From the NCBI RefSeq assembly GCF_002776525.5, contig NC_045434.1:198921201-198985200 (forward strand): 64,000 bases of DNA, read 5' to 3'. Under the pieces are notes generated by a model. The model had not been told where the DNA came from, did not search any database, and worked only from the letters and a program-made list of their open reading frames with translations. A program made the translations under genes and the position numbers. Positions 10,702 to 21,571 of the stretch are shown here, piece by piece. How positions within the stretch are numbered: position 1 is the first letter of the stretch; every line of letters begins with the position of its first letter. This DNA comes from Piliocolobus tephrosceles. Taxonomy: Eukaryota; Chordata; Mammalia; Primates; Cercopithecidae.

Positions 10702-11005
10702 TGGGCCACGTGCATTGCCTCATGCCTGTAATCTCAGCACTTTTGGGAGGCCAAGGTGGGAGGATCACTTGAGCGCAGGAGTTTGAGACTAGCCTGGGCA
10801 ACATAGGGAGACCCCATCTTTACAAAAATAATAAAAAATATTAGCCCGACATGGTGGCTCATGCCTGTGGTTCCAGCTATTTGGGAGGCTGAAGTGGAAT
10901 GATCTCCTGAGCCTGGGAGGGTGAGGCTGCAATGAGCCGTTATCATGCCACTGCACTCCAGCCTGGGTGACAAAGCAAGACTGTCTCAAAAAAATAAAAA
11001 CAAAA
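10702..11005 (+). mobile_element. Alu (old, J-like)
   Basis: A diverged full dimer containing GAGCCTGGGAGGGTGAGGCT and an interrupted A tail. Confidence 0.9.
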
Positions 11006-11185
11006 ATATTTTGATGTCCTACTTTAGTTACTTGTGCAATAAGCAAGCTTGGTTCTGGTTCAAAATAGCTCAGTGCCATGAATTATTCCTGCTTTTAGGT
11101 CAGTTTCAGGTAAGGGACCTGGAATGTGGCAAACATAATAAATGTTTACTTGGCTGATACACTTGGTAGCCTTTCTTTGGAAAGA

Positions 11186-11487
11186 CTGTCCTATTTTTTT
11201 TTTTTTTCTCTCTTTTTTTTGAGATGGAGTCTCGCTCTGTCGCCCAGGCTGGAGTGCAGTGGCCGGATCTCAGCTCACTGCAAGCTCTGCCTCCTGGGTT
11301 TACGCCATTCTCCTGCCTCAGCCTCCCAAGTAGCTGGGACTACAGGTGCCCGCCACCTCGCCCAGCTAGTTTTTTGTATTTTTTAGTAGAGACGGGGTTT
11401 CACCCTGTTAGCCAAGATGGTCTTGATCTCCTGCGTCTCGGCCTCCCAAAGTGCTGGGATTACAGGCTTGAGCCACCGCGCCCGGCC
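11186..11487 (-). mobile_element. AluYRa-type (Old World monkey) element
   Basis: It carries GGCCGGATCTCAGCTC, the CTAGTTTTTT linker and head GGCTTGAGCC. Flanks AAGACTGTCCTAT and AAGACAGCCCTAT look like a target duplication. Confidence 0.9.
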
Positions 11488-11582
11488 AAGACAGCCCTAT
11501 TGAAGGACCAACCCAGGCCTTACCCAGGAGATCTACTCATTTTGACTTTTTTCCTGTTACCTTCATTAATGATTTATGTGAG

Positions 11583-12078
11583 CATTGTGTGCTAAGCACA
11601 TTATGTAGTTCATCTCAATTAATTGTCACATGAACTTTAAGAGGTAGGTACAGCCAGGCATGGTGGCTCACACCAGTAACACTCTGGGAGGCCAAGGTGG
11701 GCAGATCACTTGAGGTCAGGAGTTTGAGACCAGCCTGGCCAACATGGTGAAACCCCATCTCTACTAAAAATACAAAAATTAGCCAGGCGTCATAGCACGT
11801 TCCTGTAATCCCAGCTACTCGGGAGGCTGAGGCAGGAGAATCGCTTGAACCCAGGAGGCAGAGGTTGCAGTGAGCCGAGATCACACCACTGTACTCCAGC
11901 CTGAGCGACAGAGCGTAACTCCATCTCAAAAAAAAAAAAAAAAAAAGCTAGGTACTATTACCTACTGTTATCTCCAATTTGAAGATGAGGAAAACTGAGG
12001 CTGAAAGAGGTAAATTAACTTGCCCGAGACCAGGTAAAGTTAGGAGGTAACCAGGCTTTGAACACATCCTGTAGTGTT
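11583..12078 (-). mobile_element. MIR SINE fossil split by an Alu
   Basis: Left part 11583-11651 (GTGTGCTAAGCACATTATG); right part 11949-12078 (GAAGATGAGGAAAACTGAGG, AGGCTTTGAACACA). Confidence 0.75.
11652..11948 (+). mobile_element. Alu (S-like) inside a MIR
   Basis: A full dimer with an A18-type tail, inserted within the MIR described nearby. Confidence 0.92.
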
Positions 12079-12149
12079 CTTGTAACACATCAATAGTTTC
12101 CTGGTTAGGGTGGGGAGGTTGAGGCAGGAGGTGCACACAAAGTAAATAT

Positions 12150-12880
12150 GCTGTATCAATTAGGTTATGCTGTGTAACAAATTACCCAAAAACTTTGATA
12201 GCTTTAAAAAACAAATATTGATTAATTCTCATGATCCTGTGGATTAGCTTTTCTGAGCCAGTTCAGCTTGGGCTGGAAAGTTTGGGATGGTCTCACTCTT
12301 GTCTGCTTGATGCTGGCTGATAGCTGGGATGATGGGACCACGTGTCTTCAGCAGACAAGCCTAGCTAAATTACATGGTGATAATTGCAGAGTTCCCAGGA
12401 GCAAGAGAGGGCAAGACTCAATTGCACAAGCAGTTTTTTTTTTTTTTTTTTTGAGATGGAGTCTCACTCTCACCCAGTCTGGAGTGCAGTGGCATAATCT
12501 CAGCTCACTGCAATCTCCGCCTTCCGGGTTCAAGCAATTCTCCTGCCTCAGCCTTCCAAATAGCTGGGATTACAGGTGCCTGCCACCATGCCCGGCTAAT
12601 TTTTGTATTTTTAGTAGAGACGGGGTATCACCATGTTGGGCAGGCTGGTCTCGAACTCCTGACCTCAGGTGATCCGCCCACCTTGACCTCCCAAAGTGTT
12701 GGGATTACAGGCGTGAGCCACCGCGCCCTGCCTGCACAAGCGCTTTTTAAGCCTTACTTCTGTAATCTTTCTATAATGACCCGTCAGCCAAATCCAAATT
12801 CTAGAGTAGAGAGCTAGACTGCAGACTTCACCTCTTAATTAGAAGAACTACAAAATACTGTGGCTCCTCCCCTCCCAATA
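12150..12880 (-). mobile_element. Probable MaLR-type LTR fossil, split by an Alu
   Basis: Reads GCTGTGTAACAAATTACCC at one end and AGAACTACAAAATACTGTGGC at the other, as in antisense LTR-like middle repeats. The family name is uncertain. Confidence 0.45.
12434..12732 (-). mobile_element. Alu (S/Y-like)
   Basis: A full dimer. TGCACAAGC occurs on both sides as the target duplication. Confidence 0.93.
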
Positions 12881-12889
12881 GGTCTGTAT

Positions 12890-13765
12890 TAGTTGTCTTT
12901 TGTTGTGTAACAAATTATTCCCAAACTTAATGGCTTAAAACTGTAGCAGGACAAGCTGCAGACAAAACTTCTCAGATACCGGGTTAAAGAAGGAAGAGAC
13001 TTTACTCGGCCAGGAGCATCGGCAGACTTGCGTCTCAAGAACCAAGCTCTCCGAAGAAAAAGTTCCTGGCCCTTTTAAGGGCTTACAACTCTAAGGGGGT
13101 CCACATGAAAGGGTTGTGATAGATCGAGCAAGTGATCTATAGGTAACACATGTGGTTACAGTGGCGGAGGGGGGTGGGGGGTGGTGCGGTTATCGTTAAC
13201 CTCAGGCCTGGTCAGTGGCGTCCAGTTGGTCTTGCCACTGACTTCATTCCTGTTTCTCAGCTTTTACTTCTTCCTTGTCTTCAGAGACAGTAAGAGAAGT
13301 AGCCTCTCTCCTCAAAACAACAGTTAACATTTATCATCTCACAGTTTCTGTGGGTTAGGAATTTGAGAGCGTCCTAGCTGGGTGGTTCTGGTTTGGGGTC
13401 TCTCATGAGACTGAAATTATGTGCAGGCTTGGCCAGGGCTGGAGGAGCCCCGGCTGGCAAGTTTGTGCAAGCTGTTGGCAGGAGGCCCCAGTTCCTTACT
13501 ACATGTACCTCTCCGTAGTACTGTTTGAGTGTCCTCATGATACAGCAGCTGGTTTTCAGCAGGGCAAGTGATCTAAGAGCAAGGTAGAAACCACCAATGT
13601 CTTTTATGACCTAGCCTCAGAAGTCCCGTATCGTCAATTTTGCAACATCCCATGGTTTCACAGTTCAGCCATATTAAGTGTGCGCGGGAGCTTTGTAAGA
13701 GTGCACATACCAGGAGGTAGAAATCATTAGGGGCCACCTTAGTGGCTGGCTACCGTGCTGCCATA
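12890..13765 (-). mobile_element. Second MaLR/MLT1-like LTR fossil hosting a solo LTR
   Basis: The outer parts 12890-12941 and 13315-13765 read continuously (GTGTAACAAATTATTCCC, then CATTTATCATCTCACAG, to GTGGCTGGCTACC) once the inner insertion is removed. Family assignment is from memory. Confidence 0.55.
12942..13314 (-). mobile_element. Solo LTR, ERV1-like, 373 bp
   Basis: It has TG...CA termini and is bounded by a 4-bp direct repeat AAAC (12938-12941 and 13315-13318), the target size typical of class I retroviruses. No internal viral sequence is present. Orientation is inferred from an AGTAAAG poly(A)-like signal on the minus strand. The exact family was not recognised. Confidence 0.75.
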
Positions 13766-14379
13766 CATGTTAAATGGCACTGAAAATGGCTTTATTCTAC
13801 TGGTTTAATTAGTAGTTTGGCTGTGGATAGAATTCTTTCATAATTGTGAAGATACTGCTCTGGTTTTTTTCTGACTTTGATAAATACAGTGCTGTTCTGA
13901 CTCCCAATTCTTCGTACAGGTTTTTCCCCCACCCCAACCCTGTTTTCTGGAAGCGTTTAAGATCTTCTCTTGGTATTCTAGAATGTGATGATTTTTGTTG
14001 TGCTTTGATGTAGCTCTTTTGCCATTCATTGTGCTGGGTACCTGAGGGAACTTTTCAGTTTAGAACCCCGGGAACAGAGGGTGAGCATGCAGGTTAGGAC
14101 CTCTGCGTGCATGGACACAAGGCCCTGCCAGGCAAACAGATTTAGAGATATGAAGAGAAGGGGGCAGGGCTGGGGTTCTGTTCTCTGCCTCCCACCACCT
14201 TCTAGTACAGAACTCTGAGAGGCCCAAAAAATGTGAATGTGGTCTTCCAAGTCATTGTGAAGGTTTATTTATCAACATAGCAGAATAAATTGTCTTTTAG
14301 TTAATAGTTCATTAGGATCATTTATAACTTTTTAAGTATGCATTCAGCTGTATTCTTGCCCCTGTCCTGCAAATATTAG

Positions 14380-14590
14380 GTTTGGCCTGCTAGGCAAATT
14401 GCTTAACCTCTCTAGGTCTCAGATTTTTTTCTTTTTTCTTCTTCTTCTTTTTTTTTTTTTCTAGGCCTCAGATTTGTCTTACATATAATGGGAATAATAA
14501 GAGGTCCTATGTTGTGAAGTGTTATGACAGTAATGTGAAATAACACATGAAAGTGTTTGGTATAACATCTGGTCCACAGGGAAAGGCTAT
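14380..14590 (+). mobile_element. MIR SINE fossil with pyrimidine insert
   Basis: GCTTAACCTCTCTAGGTCTCAG is interrupted by a T/C run (14424-14460) and resumes at GGCCTCAGATTTG. It continues to a degraded 3' end near GGTATAACATCTGG. Confidence 0.65.
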
Positions 14591-14617
14591 TACTGTAACC
14601 GCCCCCTCCCCTGCCCC

Positions 14618-15384
14618 CTGACTCGGTTTTGCTTTCTGTGGTTTCAGTTACATGCAGTCAAACCACTGTCCAAAAATATTAAATGGACAATTTCAGAAAT
14701 AAACTATCTGTAAGTTTTAAATTGCACGCTGTTCTGAGTAGCGTGACAAAGTCTTGTGCTGTCCCGCTGTGTCCACCTGGGGGACCTGAATTGTCCCTTT
14801 GTCTTGCGTCTCCATGCTGTATACACTCCCTGTTCATTAGTCACTTAGTAAGTGCCCTGTTCATTATCGGATTGACTGCTGTGGTATGCAAAGCTTGTGT
14901 TCAAGTCACCCTTATTTGACTTAATAATGGCCCCTAAGTGCAAGAGTAGTGATGCTAGCAATTTGGATATGCCAAAGAGAAGCCATAAAATTCTTTCTTT
15001 AAATGAAAACGGTAAAAGTTCTCAACTTAATAAGGAAGGAAAAAAGAAAGTATGCTGAGGTCGCTAAGATCTGTGGTAAGAACGAATCTTCTATCTGTGA
15101 AATTATGAAGAAGGAAAAAAAATACCTGCTAGTTTTGCTGCCACACATGAAACTGCAAAAGTTATGACCACAGTGCGTGATAACTGTATTACATCATATT
15201 GCTATAATTGTTCTATTTTATTATTAGTCGTTAATCTCTTATCGTGCCTAATTTATAAATTAAACATAATCATAGATATGTATGTATAGAAAAAAACACA
15301 GTACTGTATATATAGGGTTCAGTATATTCAGTCATCACCTGGGGGTCTTGGAACATGTCCCCCACAGATAAGGAGGGACTGCGG
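14618..15384 (+). mobile_element. Tigger-group (TcMar) DNA transposon fossil
   Basis: The ends have the GTGGTTTCAGTTAC and GGGGGTCTTGGAACATGTCC motifs of Tigger-type terminal regions. Between them, 14969-15145 preserves a decayed transposase N-terminus in broken frame, with readable pieces such as KRSHKIL and ICGKNESSICEIMK. The rest of the transposase is deleted. Confidence 0.75.
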
Positions 15385-15490
15385 ATAATCCCCAGTTTAT
15401 GATGGTTCGACTTATGGCTTTGTGACTTTACAATGGTGCAAAAGTGATAATTCAGCATGCTCCTCGACAAGTGGACGAGCATCTACTGTG
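15385..15490 (+). mobile_element. Second Tigger-like terminal fragment
   Basis: CCAGTTTATGATGGTTCGAC and TACAATGGTGCAAAAG resemble the end of another Tigger-group element directly abutting the first. Confidence 0.5.
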
Positions 15491-15792
15491 CTTTCACAGA
15501 GGCTGTCACTGTTGCCAGCAGCAAGACTGTCAGCTCAGCGCCCCCGTCTGGTTGAATAGGAAACTGCAGTTGCTAAGGGAGCTGGGTTTGGAAGGAGCCG
15601 GCCAGGGTTGCATGGTGGCTTAGCTGTGATTTGGGAGCAATGCCTTGTGCCTCTGCTTATTGTCTCCTCTCTTGCACTTCTATGTTGCAGGAATCTCTGA
15701 GGACAAATGGGAATTCTCACTGATTTCTAGGACTACCCTGGGGCAGGTAAGAAAAGCATCCAAGTTTTTTCTTTTCCCATTGCTCCATTTAT

Positions 15793-15796
<4 letters not shown>

Positions 15797-15823
<27 letters not shown>

Positions 15824-16105
15824 GGAGATAGGGTCTCCCTCTGCCACGCAGGCTGGAGTGCAGTGGCACAATCTTGGCTCACTGCAACCTCTGCCTCCTG
15901 GGCTCAACTGGTCCTCCCACTTCAGCCTCCTGAGTAGCTGGGATTACAGGTGCATGCCACCATCCCAGGTAATTTTTGTATTTTTTGTAGAGATGGGGTT
16001 TCATCACATTGCCTAGGCTGGTCTCAAAATCCCGGACTCAAGTGCTCTACTGGCCTCAGCCTCCCAAACTGCTAGGACTATAGGCCTGAACGACCACCCC
16101 TGGCT
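15797..16105 (-). mobile_element. Alu (old, J-like)
   Basis: A long T tract followed by a diverged dimer ending CGACCACCCCTGGCT. Confidence 0.9.
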
Positions 16106-16292
16106 GTAAACATTTTCTTAGCTCAAGGATTGCTGAATTTGTATCCATTTTCTTCTCCCCTATCTCAGTTGGGTCTGTGAAATGATACTGTTAACTGTTT
16201 TCTGTTACTTTCAATGTTTCTTTGTGGCAAACTGAGGGCATAGTAATACTGTAGCAGCTAACAACCATATGGGTCCTGAGGGCTTTACTAAT

Positions 16293-16293
<1 letters not shown>

Positions 16294-16326
<33 letters not shown>

Positions 16327-16596
16327 AGACGGAGTCTCGCTCTGTGGCCCAGGCTGGAGTGCAGTGGCGCGATCTCGGCTCACTGCAAGCTCCGCCTCCC
16401 GGGTTCACGCCATTCTCCTGCCTCAGCCTCCTGAGTAGCTGGGACTACAGGCGCCTGCCACCGCACCCGGCTAATTTTTTTTGTATTTTTAGTAGAGACG
16501 GGGTTTCACCATGGTCTCGATCTCCTGACCTTGTGATCCGCCCGCCTCGGCCTCCCAAAGTGCTGGGATTACAGGCGTGAGCTACCGCGCCTGGCC
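16294..16596 (-). mobile_element. AluY-like, small internal deletion
   Basis: The T32 tract and body are well preserved, except for loss of about 16 bp in the left arm (CACCATGGTCTCG). Flanks ACTAATGTT and ACTGATGTT. Confidence 0.93.
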
Positions 16597-16619
16597 ACTG
16601 ATGTTATTTTTTAATCTTC

Positions 16620-16760
16620 CTAATTGCAGGTGTTTTATTATTAGCTTCATTTTATAGATGAGAAAACTGGGCACAGAGAGGCTGAGTTACTTGCTCAAGT
16701 TCATACAGGCGGTCAGTAGTAGAGCTAGGATTTGAACCTGGCGGTCAGCCTCCAGAGTTC
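16620..16760 (-). mobile_element. MIR SINE fossil
   Basis: TTATAGATGAGAAAACTGGG, CAGAGAGGCTGAGTTAC and GATTTGAACCTGG follow the inverted MIR core. Confidence 0.8.
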
Positions 16761-16767
16761 ATGTTAT

Positions 16768-17063
16768 TTTTATTTATTTATTTTTTTGAGACAAGGTCTT
16801 GCTCTGCCACCCAGACTGGAGTACAGTGTCGTGATCTCAGCTTACTGCAGCCTTGACACCCCCGGGCTTCAGTGATCCTCCTGCCTCAGCCTCTTGAGCA
16901 GCTGGGACTACAGGCACACATCACGATGCCTGGCTAATTTTTGTATATTTTGTAGAGACGGAGTTTTCCCGTATTGACGAGGCTGGTCTCAAACTTCTGG
17001 GATCAAAGGATGCACCCATGTTAGCCTCCAAAAATGCCAGGATTATAGGTGTGAGCTGCCGAG
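16768..17063 (-). mobile_element. Alu (old, J-like)
   Basis: A diverged full dimer with a TTTATTTATTTA start. Confidence 0.88.
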
Positions 17064-17104
17064 TCCATGTTCTTAACCACACTGAACCTCCTCCAAATAT
17101 TATT

Positions 17105-17372
17105 TAACATTTATGATTTACGATGTGCCAGGCTAAGACCCCGGAGCTTAGGCTCTTCTCCACCATGCTGCACTTACCAGCTGTGCTACCTTGGACAAGT
17201 CATTTTCCTCAGAGCTTAGGTTATAACAATAACTGTTTACTAAATGCCCACTCCGTGATTGGCACCTGGCCTAATCCATCATCATCACCATCCTGGCTAA
17301 CGTGTCCTGAGCACTTTCTGTGTGCCAGGCACTGTTCTAAGCATTTTAACGCTGCAAGGTTGATTTGTTGTC
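17105..17372. mobile_element. MIR SINE fossils (two or more fragments)
   Basis: CACTTACCAGCTGTGCTACC (plus orientation) and GAGCACTTTCTGTGTGCCAG (minus orientation) show two juxtaposed MIRs. The second continues after the Alu block at 18419-18560. Confidence 0.6.
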
Positions 17373-17374
17373 CC

Positions 17375-17669
17375 TTTTTTTTTTTCTTTGAGATGGAGTC
17401 TCGCTCTGTTGCCCAGGCTGGAGTGCAGTGGCACGATCTTGGCTCACTGCAAGCTCTGCCTCCCAGGTTCACACCATTCTCCTGCCTCAGCCTCCTGAGT
17501 AGCTGGGACCACAGGCGCCCACCACCATACCCGGCTAATTTTTTGTATTTTCAGTAGAGATGGGGTTTTACTGTGTTAGCCAGGATGATTTCAATCTCTT
17601 GACCTCATGATCTACCTGCCTTGGCCTCCCAAAGTGCTGGGATTACAGGCGTGAGCCACCATGCCTAAC
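17375..17669 (-). mobile_element. Alu (Y/S-like)
   Basis: A full dimer at the start of a dense nested Alu block. Confidence 0.92.
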
Positions 17670-18282
17670 TTTTTTTTTTTTTTGGCGACGGCGTCTCACT
17701 GTCACTTAGGCTGGAGTGCAGTGGTGTAATCTCGGCTCACTGCGACCTCCACCTCCCAGGTTCAAGTGATTCTCCTGCCTCATCCTCCTGAGTAGTTGGG
17801 ATTACAGGCACACACTACCACCACGCCTGGCTAATTTTTGTTGTTGTTTTTTTTTTTTTTTTGAGACGGAGTCTCGCTCTGTCGCCTAGGCTGGAGTGCA
17901 GTGGCTGGATCTCAGCTCACTGCAAGCTCCGCCTCCCGGGTTTACACCATTCTCCTGCCTCAGCCTCCCGAGTAGCTGGGACTACAGGCGGCCGCCACGT
18001 CGCCCGGCTAGTTTTTTTTTTTTATTTTTTAGTAGAGACGGGGTTTCACCGTGTTAGCCAGGATGGTCTCGATCTCCTGACCTCGTGATCCGCCCGTCTC
18101 AGCCTCCCAAAGTGCTGGGATTACAGGCTTGAGCCACTGCGCCCGGCCTAATTTTTGTATTTTTAATAAAGACAGCATTTCACCATGATCGTCAGGCTGG
18201 TCTCAAACTCCTGACCTCGTGATCCGCCTTCCTTGGCCTCCCAAAGTGCTGGGATTACAGGCGTGAGCCACTGCGTCCAGCC
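17670..18282 (-). mobile_element. Alu interrupted by a younger Alu
   Basis: The host pieces are 17670-17838 and 18149-18282. They join at CTAATTTTTG, which is duplicated around the inserted element. Confidence 0.88.
17839..18148 (-). mobile_element. AluYRa-type insertion in an older Alu
   Basis: Has GGCTGGATCTCAGCTC, the CTAGTTTTTT linker and GGCTTGAGCC. TAATTTTTGT flanks both sides. Confidence 0.9.
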
Positions 18283-18416
18283 TAATTTTTGTATTTTTAG
18301 TAGAGATGGGGTTTCACCATATTGGCCAGGCTGGTCTCGAGCTCCTGACCTCGTAATCCACCCGCCTCAGCCTCCCAAAGTGCTGGGATTACAGGTGTGA
18401 GCCACCGCACCCGGCC
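18283..18416 (-). mobile_element. Extra Alu left arm (tandem partial copy)
   Basis: This 134-bp segment repeats the arm at 18149-18282 with moderate divergence, giving a trimer-like Alu. Confidence 0.85.
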
Positions 18417-18418
18417 TG

Positions 18419-18560
18419 TTTTCCTCATTTTTAGAGAAAGAAACTGAGAAAGAGATTAAGTGACATGCTCAAGGCCACACGGCTAGGAAGTGTGGGGTTT
18501 GAAGCCGAGTCTGACGTCTGACTCCACAGCCTGTGCCCTTAGCTGCCCTTCTCCGAGCCT
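18419..18560 (-). mobile_element. MIR SINE fossil (remainder)
   Basis: AAGAAACTGAGAAAGAGATTAAG and GCTCAAGGCCACACGGC fit the inverted MIR. Confidence 0.7.
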
Positions 18561-18604
18561 TGTGGATTACCTAGAGCCCAGGCTGTCATGATTGCCTTGG
18601 GAGA

Positions 18605-18900
18605 TTTTTTTTTTATTTTTTATTTTTGTTTTGGTCAGCATACATTTTTTTCTGGATTTTTATTTTTTTCCAATAAGTTTTGAGGGAACAGGTGATGTTT
18701 GGTTACATGAATAAGTTATTTAGTGGTGATTTGTGAGGTTTGGGTGCACCCAGCCTTTGGAGTCTTTAATGCTGTTAGCAAATATTCCCAATTCTCTGCA
18801 TCCAGGAGCATGGATGGATTGTGCGTCTTTGACCCTATGAATTTAGGTGCAGCCAATGCAATATGATGGCAACGATAGATGTCACTTCTAGATATAACTT
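18605..18900. other. T-rich interspersed repeat, family not recognised
   Basis: TTGAGGGAACAGGTGATG, GGTTACATGAATAAG and GGGTGCACCCAGCC are typical of an interspersed repeat I cannot name with confidence. Confidence 0.4.
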
Positions 18901-18904
18901 AGAG

Positions 18905-18975
18905 TTCTATCAATATTATAATTAATATTATATTTTTATTATTATAATTAATATTAATAATATATTAATATTCTC
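18905..18975. repeat. AT-rich palindromic (AATATTA)n block
   Basis: Alternating AATATTA, TAATATTA and ATTATAATTAAT units can fold back on themselves. No gene signal. Confidence 0.8.
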
Positions 18976-19137
18976 CACTTGCCTCGAAAATCTTACAAGC
19001 TTGGGAATGGCACCTCCCTTAGCCTGGGCCCCTGAGTGAGGATGACATAAAGCAGATCCCTATCAGACCCACAATGGACAGGCGGTGAGACCTCTCTGTT
19101 GTTGCAAGCCACTGAGATTTGGGTGTTGTTGCTGCAA

Positions 19138-19364
19138 CAGAACTGTTCAAGGCTTCTCAATCTTGGCCCCATTTACATTTTCGGCCAGAGAATTCTTTGT
19201 TGCGGGAGGGGCGCTGTCTTGTGCATTGTCGCATGGATAGCGGCATCCCCGACCTCTGCCCACTAGAGGCCCATAGCTCCCCAGCGACAGCAACAAGCAA
19301 AATGTCTCCAGACGTTGCCAAGTGTCATACTGGGGACAAAGTCACCTCTAGTTGAGAACTACTG
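19138..19364 (-). mobile_element. MER20-like hAT DNA transposon
   Basis: It ends in inverted CAG...CTG-type sequences. Internal GAATTCTTTGTTGCGGGAGG and AATGTCTCCAGACGTTGCCA match the MER20 consensus in reverse. Confidence 0.75.
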
Positions 19365-19390
19365 CCTAGCCTATTCCTTTCCCCCTCCTT

Positions 19391-19676
19391 TTTTTTTGAG
19401 ACATGTCTCACTTTGTCACCCAGGCTGGAACGCAGTGGGCAATCTCAGCTCACTGCAACCTTTGCTTCCCAGGTTCAAGTGATTTTCCCACCTCAGCCTC
19501 CCAAGTAGCTGGGACTGCAGGCGCACGCCACCACACCCGGCTAATTTTTGTATATTTTGGTAGAGACGGGGTTTCACCATGTTGGCAGGCTGGTCTCAAA
19601 CTCCTGACCTCAAGTGATCCACCTGCCTTGGCCTCCAAAGTTCTAGGATTACAGGCATGAGCCACCGCACCTGGCT
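19391..19676 (-). mobile_element. Alu (S-like)
   Basis: A nearly full dimer with small deletions (GAGACATGTCTC, CATGTTGGCAGG). Confidence 0.92.
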
Positions 19677-20095
19677 GGCCTTTTTCTTTAAATCCAGAAG
19701 AGGTGGCAACACTGGGCCCTGTCTTCCACTTGGAAGCAATAAAGTGGAGCTGTGTGGATAGCTCTCATTTTCTTTCTGTTCCCATCACTGCCTGCTGTCA
19801 CATACCAAACCCCTGGTATTGGAGTTTGTGGCCCTAAGGAGAAATTAGGTGGTCTTCCTTTTTAGTGGCTGTTTAGGAGCTACAGTTTAAGAGACCTGAA
19901 AAAATAAGAATAGGGCCCAAGAACAGAAAAGTCAAACTAACTGTCTGGGGAAGCAGGCACTAAGATTTCAGTTATCAGCAAGGACTTGTTGACCTCAAAA
20001 TAGTTCTTAGCTTGTGACCCTAAAGTTTGAATTCCCATCAGTAAAAGACAAAACCTTTTTATTTCATTCCACATTTAGAGGGAAAGAAGGAAGGA
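19677..20095. other. Intergenic sequence, nothing recognised
   Basis: No supported gene or repeat. It includes a plus-strand AATAAAG at 19739 without any attached gene. Confidence 0.5.
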
Positions 20096-20099
20096 TGCT

Positions 20100-20285
20100 A
20101 AAATGTGGGCTCCCCTTCTGTCATTGCATCCTTATAAGAATTCCTGCGGAGTGTCATAATTTCCATTTTACCAATGAGGAAACTGAGGCTCAGAGAGGTG
20201 TGGGAGTGGTGGAGGCAGGATTTGAACCTGGGTCTCATTCCGAAGGTCATGCATGCTTTTTCCACTACACTAGGCATTCCCAAAC
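20100..20285 (-). mobile_element. MIR SINE fossil
   Basis: TTTACCAATGAGGAAACTGA, GGATTTGAACCTGGG and CACTACACTAGGCA follow the inverted MIR order. Confidence 0.82.
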
Positions 20286-20464
20286 CAGGCCACTCATCGA
20301 GTTCATTGGGGGAGGGAGGCCTACAAAAGAGTACCTGTTTCCAGATCCTACCTTTTACCTATTCAACCATATTTCTTCAGTAGGGCCCAGAAATCTGTAC
20401 TCAGTTATTTGATAACTGTCTCCCTATGTAAGATGAAAGCTTCATGAGGGCAAGGGCCATGTCT

Positions 20465-20757
20465 CTTTTTTTTGAGATGGACTTTCACTCTTGTTGCCCA
20501 GACTGGAGTGCAATGGCACAATCTCGGCTCAACGCAACCTCCACCTCCTGGGTTCAAGCAATTCTCCTGCCTCAGCCTCCCAAGTAGCTGGGATTACAGG
20601 TATCCACCACCACGCCCAGCTAATTTTGTATTTTTAGTAGAGACGGGGTTTCTTCATGTTGGTCAGGCTGGTCTCGAACTCCCGGCCTCAGGTGATTCAT
20701 CTGCCTTGACCTCCCAAAGTGCCGGGATTAGAGGTGTGAGTCCCCGTGCCCCTGGCC
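20465..20757 (-). mobile_element. Alu (S-like)
   Basis: A full dimer at the start of another nested Alu block. Confidence 0.92.
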
Positions 20758-20940
20758 TTTTTTTTTTTTTTTCTTCTTCTTTTTTGAGACAGGGTCTTGC
20801 TCTTTCACCCAGGCTGGTGCACAATGGTACAATCTTGGCTCACTGCAGCCTCAACCTCCGCGAGTTCAAGCAATCCTCCCACCTTAGCCTCCTGAGTAGC
20901 TAGAACTACAGGTGCATGCCACCATGCCCAATTAATATAT

Positions 20941-21249
20941 ATATTTTTATTTTTTATTTTTTGAGACAGAGTCTCACTCTGTCACCCAGGCTGGAGTGCA
21001 GTGGCACTATCTCGGCTCACTGCAAGCTCTGCCTCCTGGGTTCACGCCATTCTCCTGCCTCAGCCTCCCGAGTAGCTGGGACTGTAGGTGCCCGCCACCA
21101 CACCCGGCTAATTTTTTTTTTTGGTGTTTTTAGTAGAGACGGGGTTTCACCGTGTTAGCCAGGACGGTCTCGATCTCCTGACCTCGTGATCCACCCACCT
21201 CAGCCTCCCAAAGTGTTGGGATTACAGGCGTGAGCCATCGCACCCGGCC
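20941..21249 (-). mobile_element. AluY-like insertion (first of two)
   Basis: A full dimer; TAATATTTTATTTT follows it and recurs after the next Alu. Confidence 0.92.
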
Positions 21250-21261
21250 CTAATATTTTAT

Positions 21262-21571
21262 TTTATTGTTATTTTATTTTATTTTATTTTGAGATGGAGT
21301 TTCACTCTTGTTGCCCAGGCTAGAATACAATGGTGTGATCTTGGCTCACCGCAACCTCCACTTCCCAGGTTCAAGCCATTCTCCTGCTTCAGCCTTCGAG
21401 TAGCTAGGATTACAGGCATGTGCCACCACACCTGGCTAATGTTGTATTTTTAGCAGAGACGGGGTTTCTTCATGTTTGTCAGGCTGGTCTTGATCTCCTA
21501 ACCTCAAGTGATCCGCCCATCTCAGCCTCCCAAAGTGCTGGGATTACAGGTGTGAGCCACCATGCCTGGCC
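21262..21571 (-). mobile_element. Alu insertion (second of two)
   Basis: A full dimer preceded by (TTTTA)n. CTAATATTTTATTTT occurs on both sides. Confidence 0.92.

Noticed and set aside
20014..20412. 132-codon plus-strand frame between genes
   Set aside because: Half of it is an inverted MIR; no domain, splice sites or start context support a gene.
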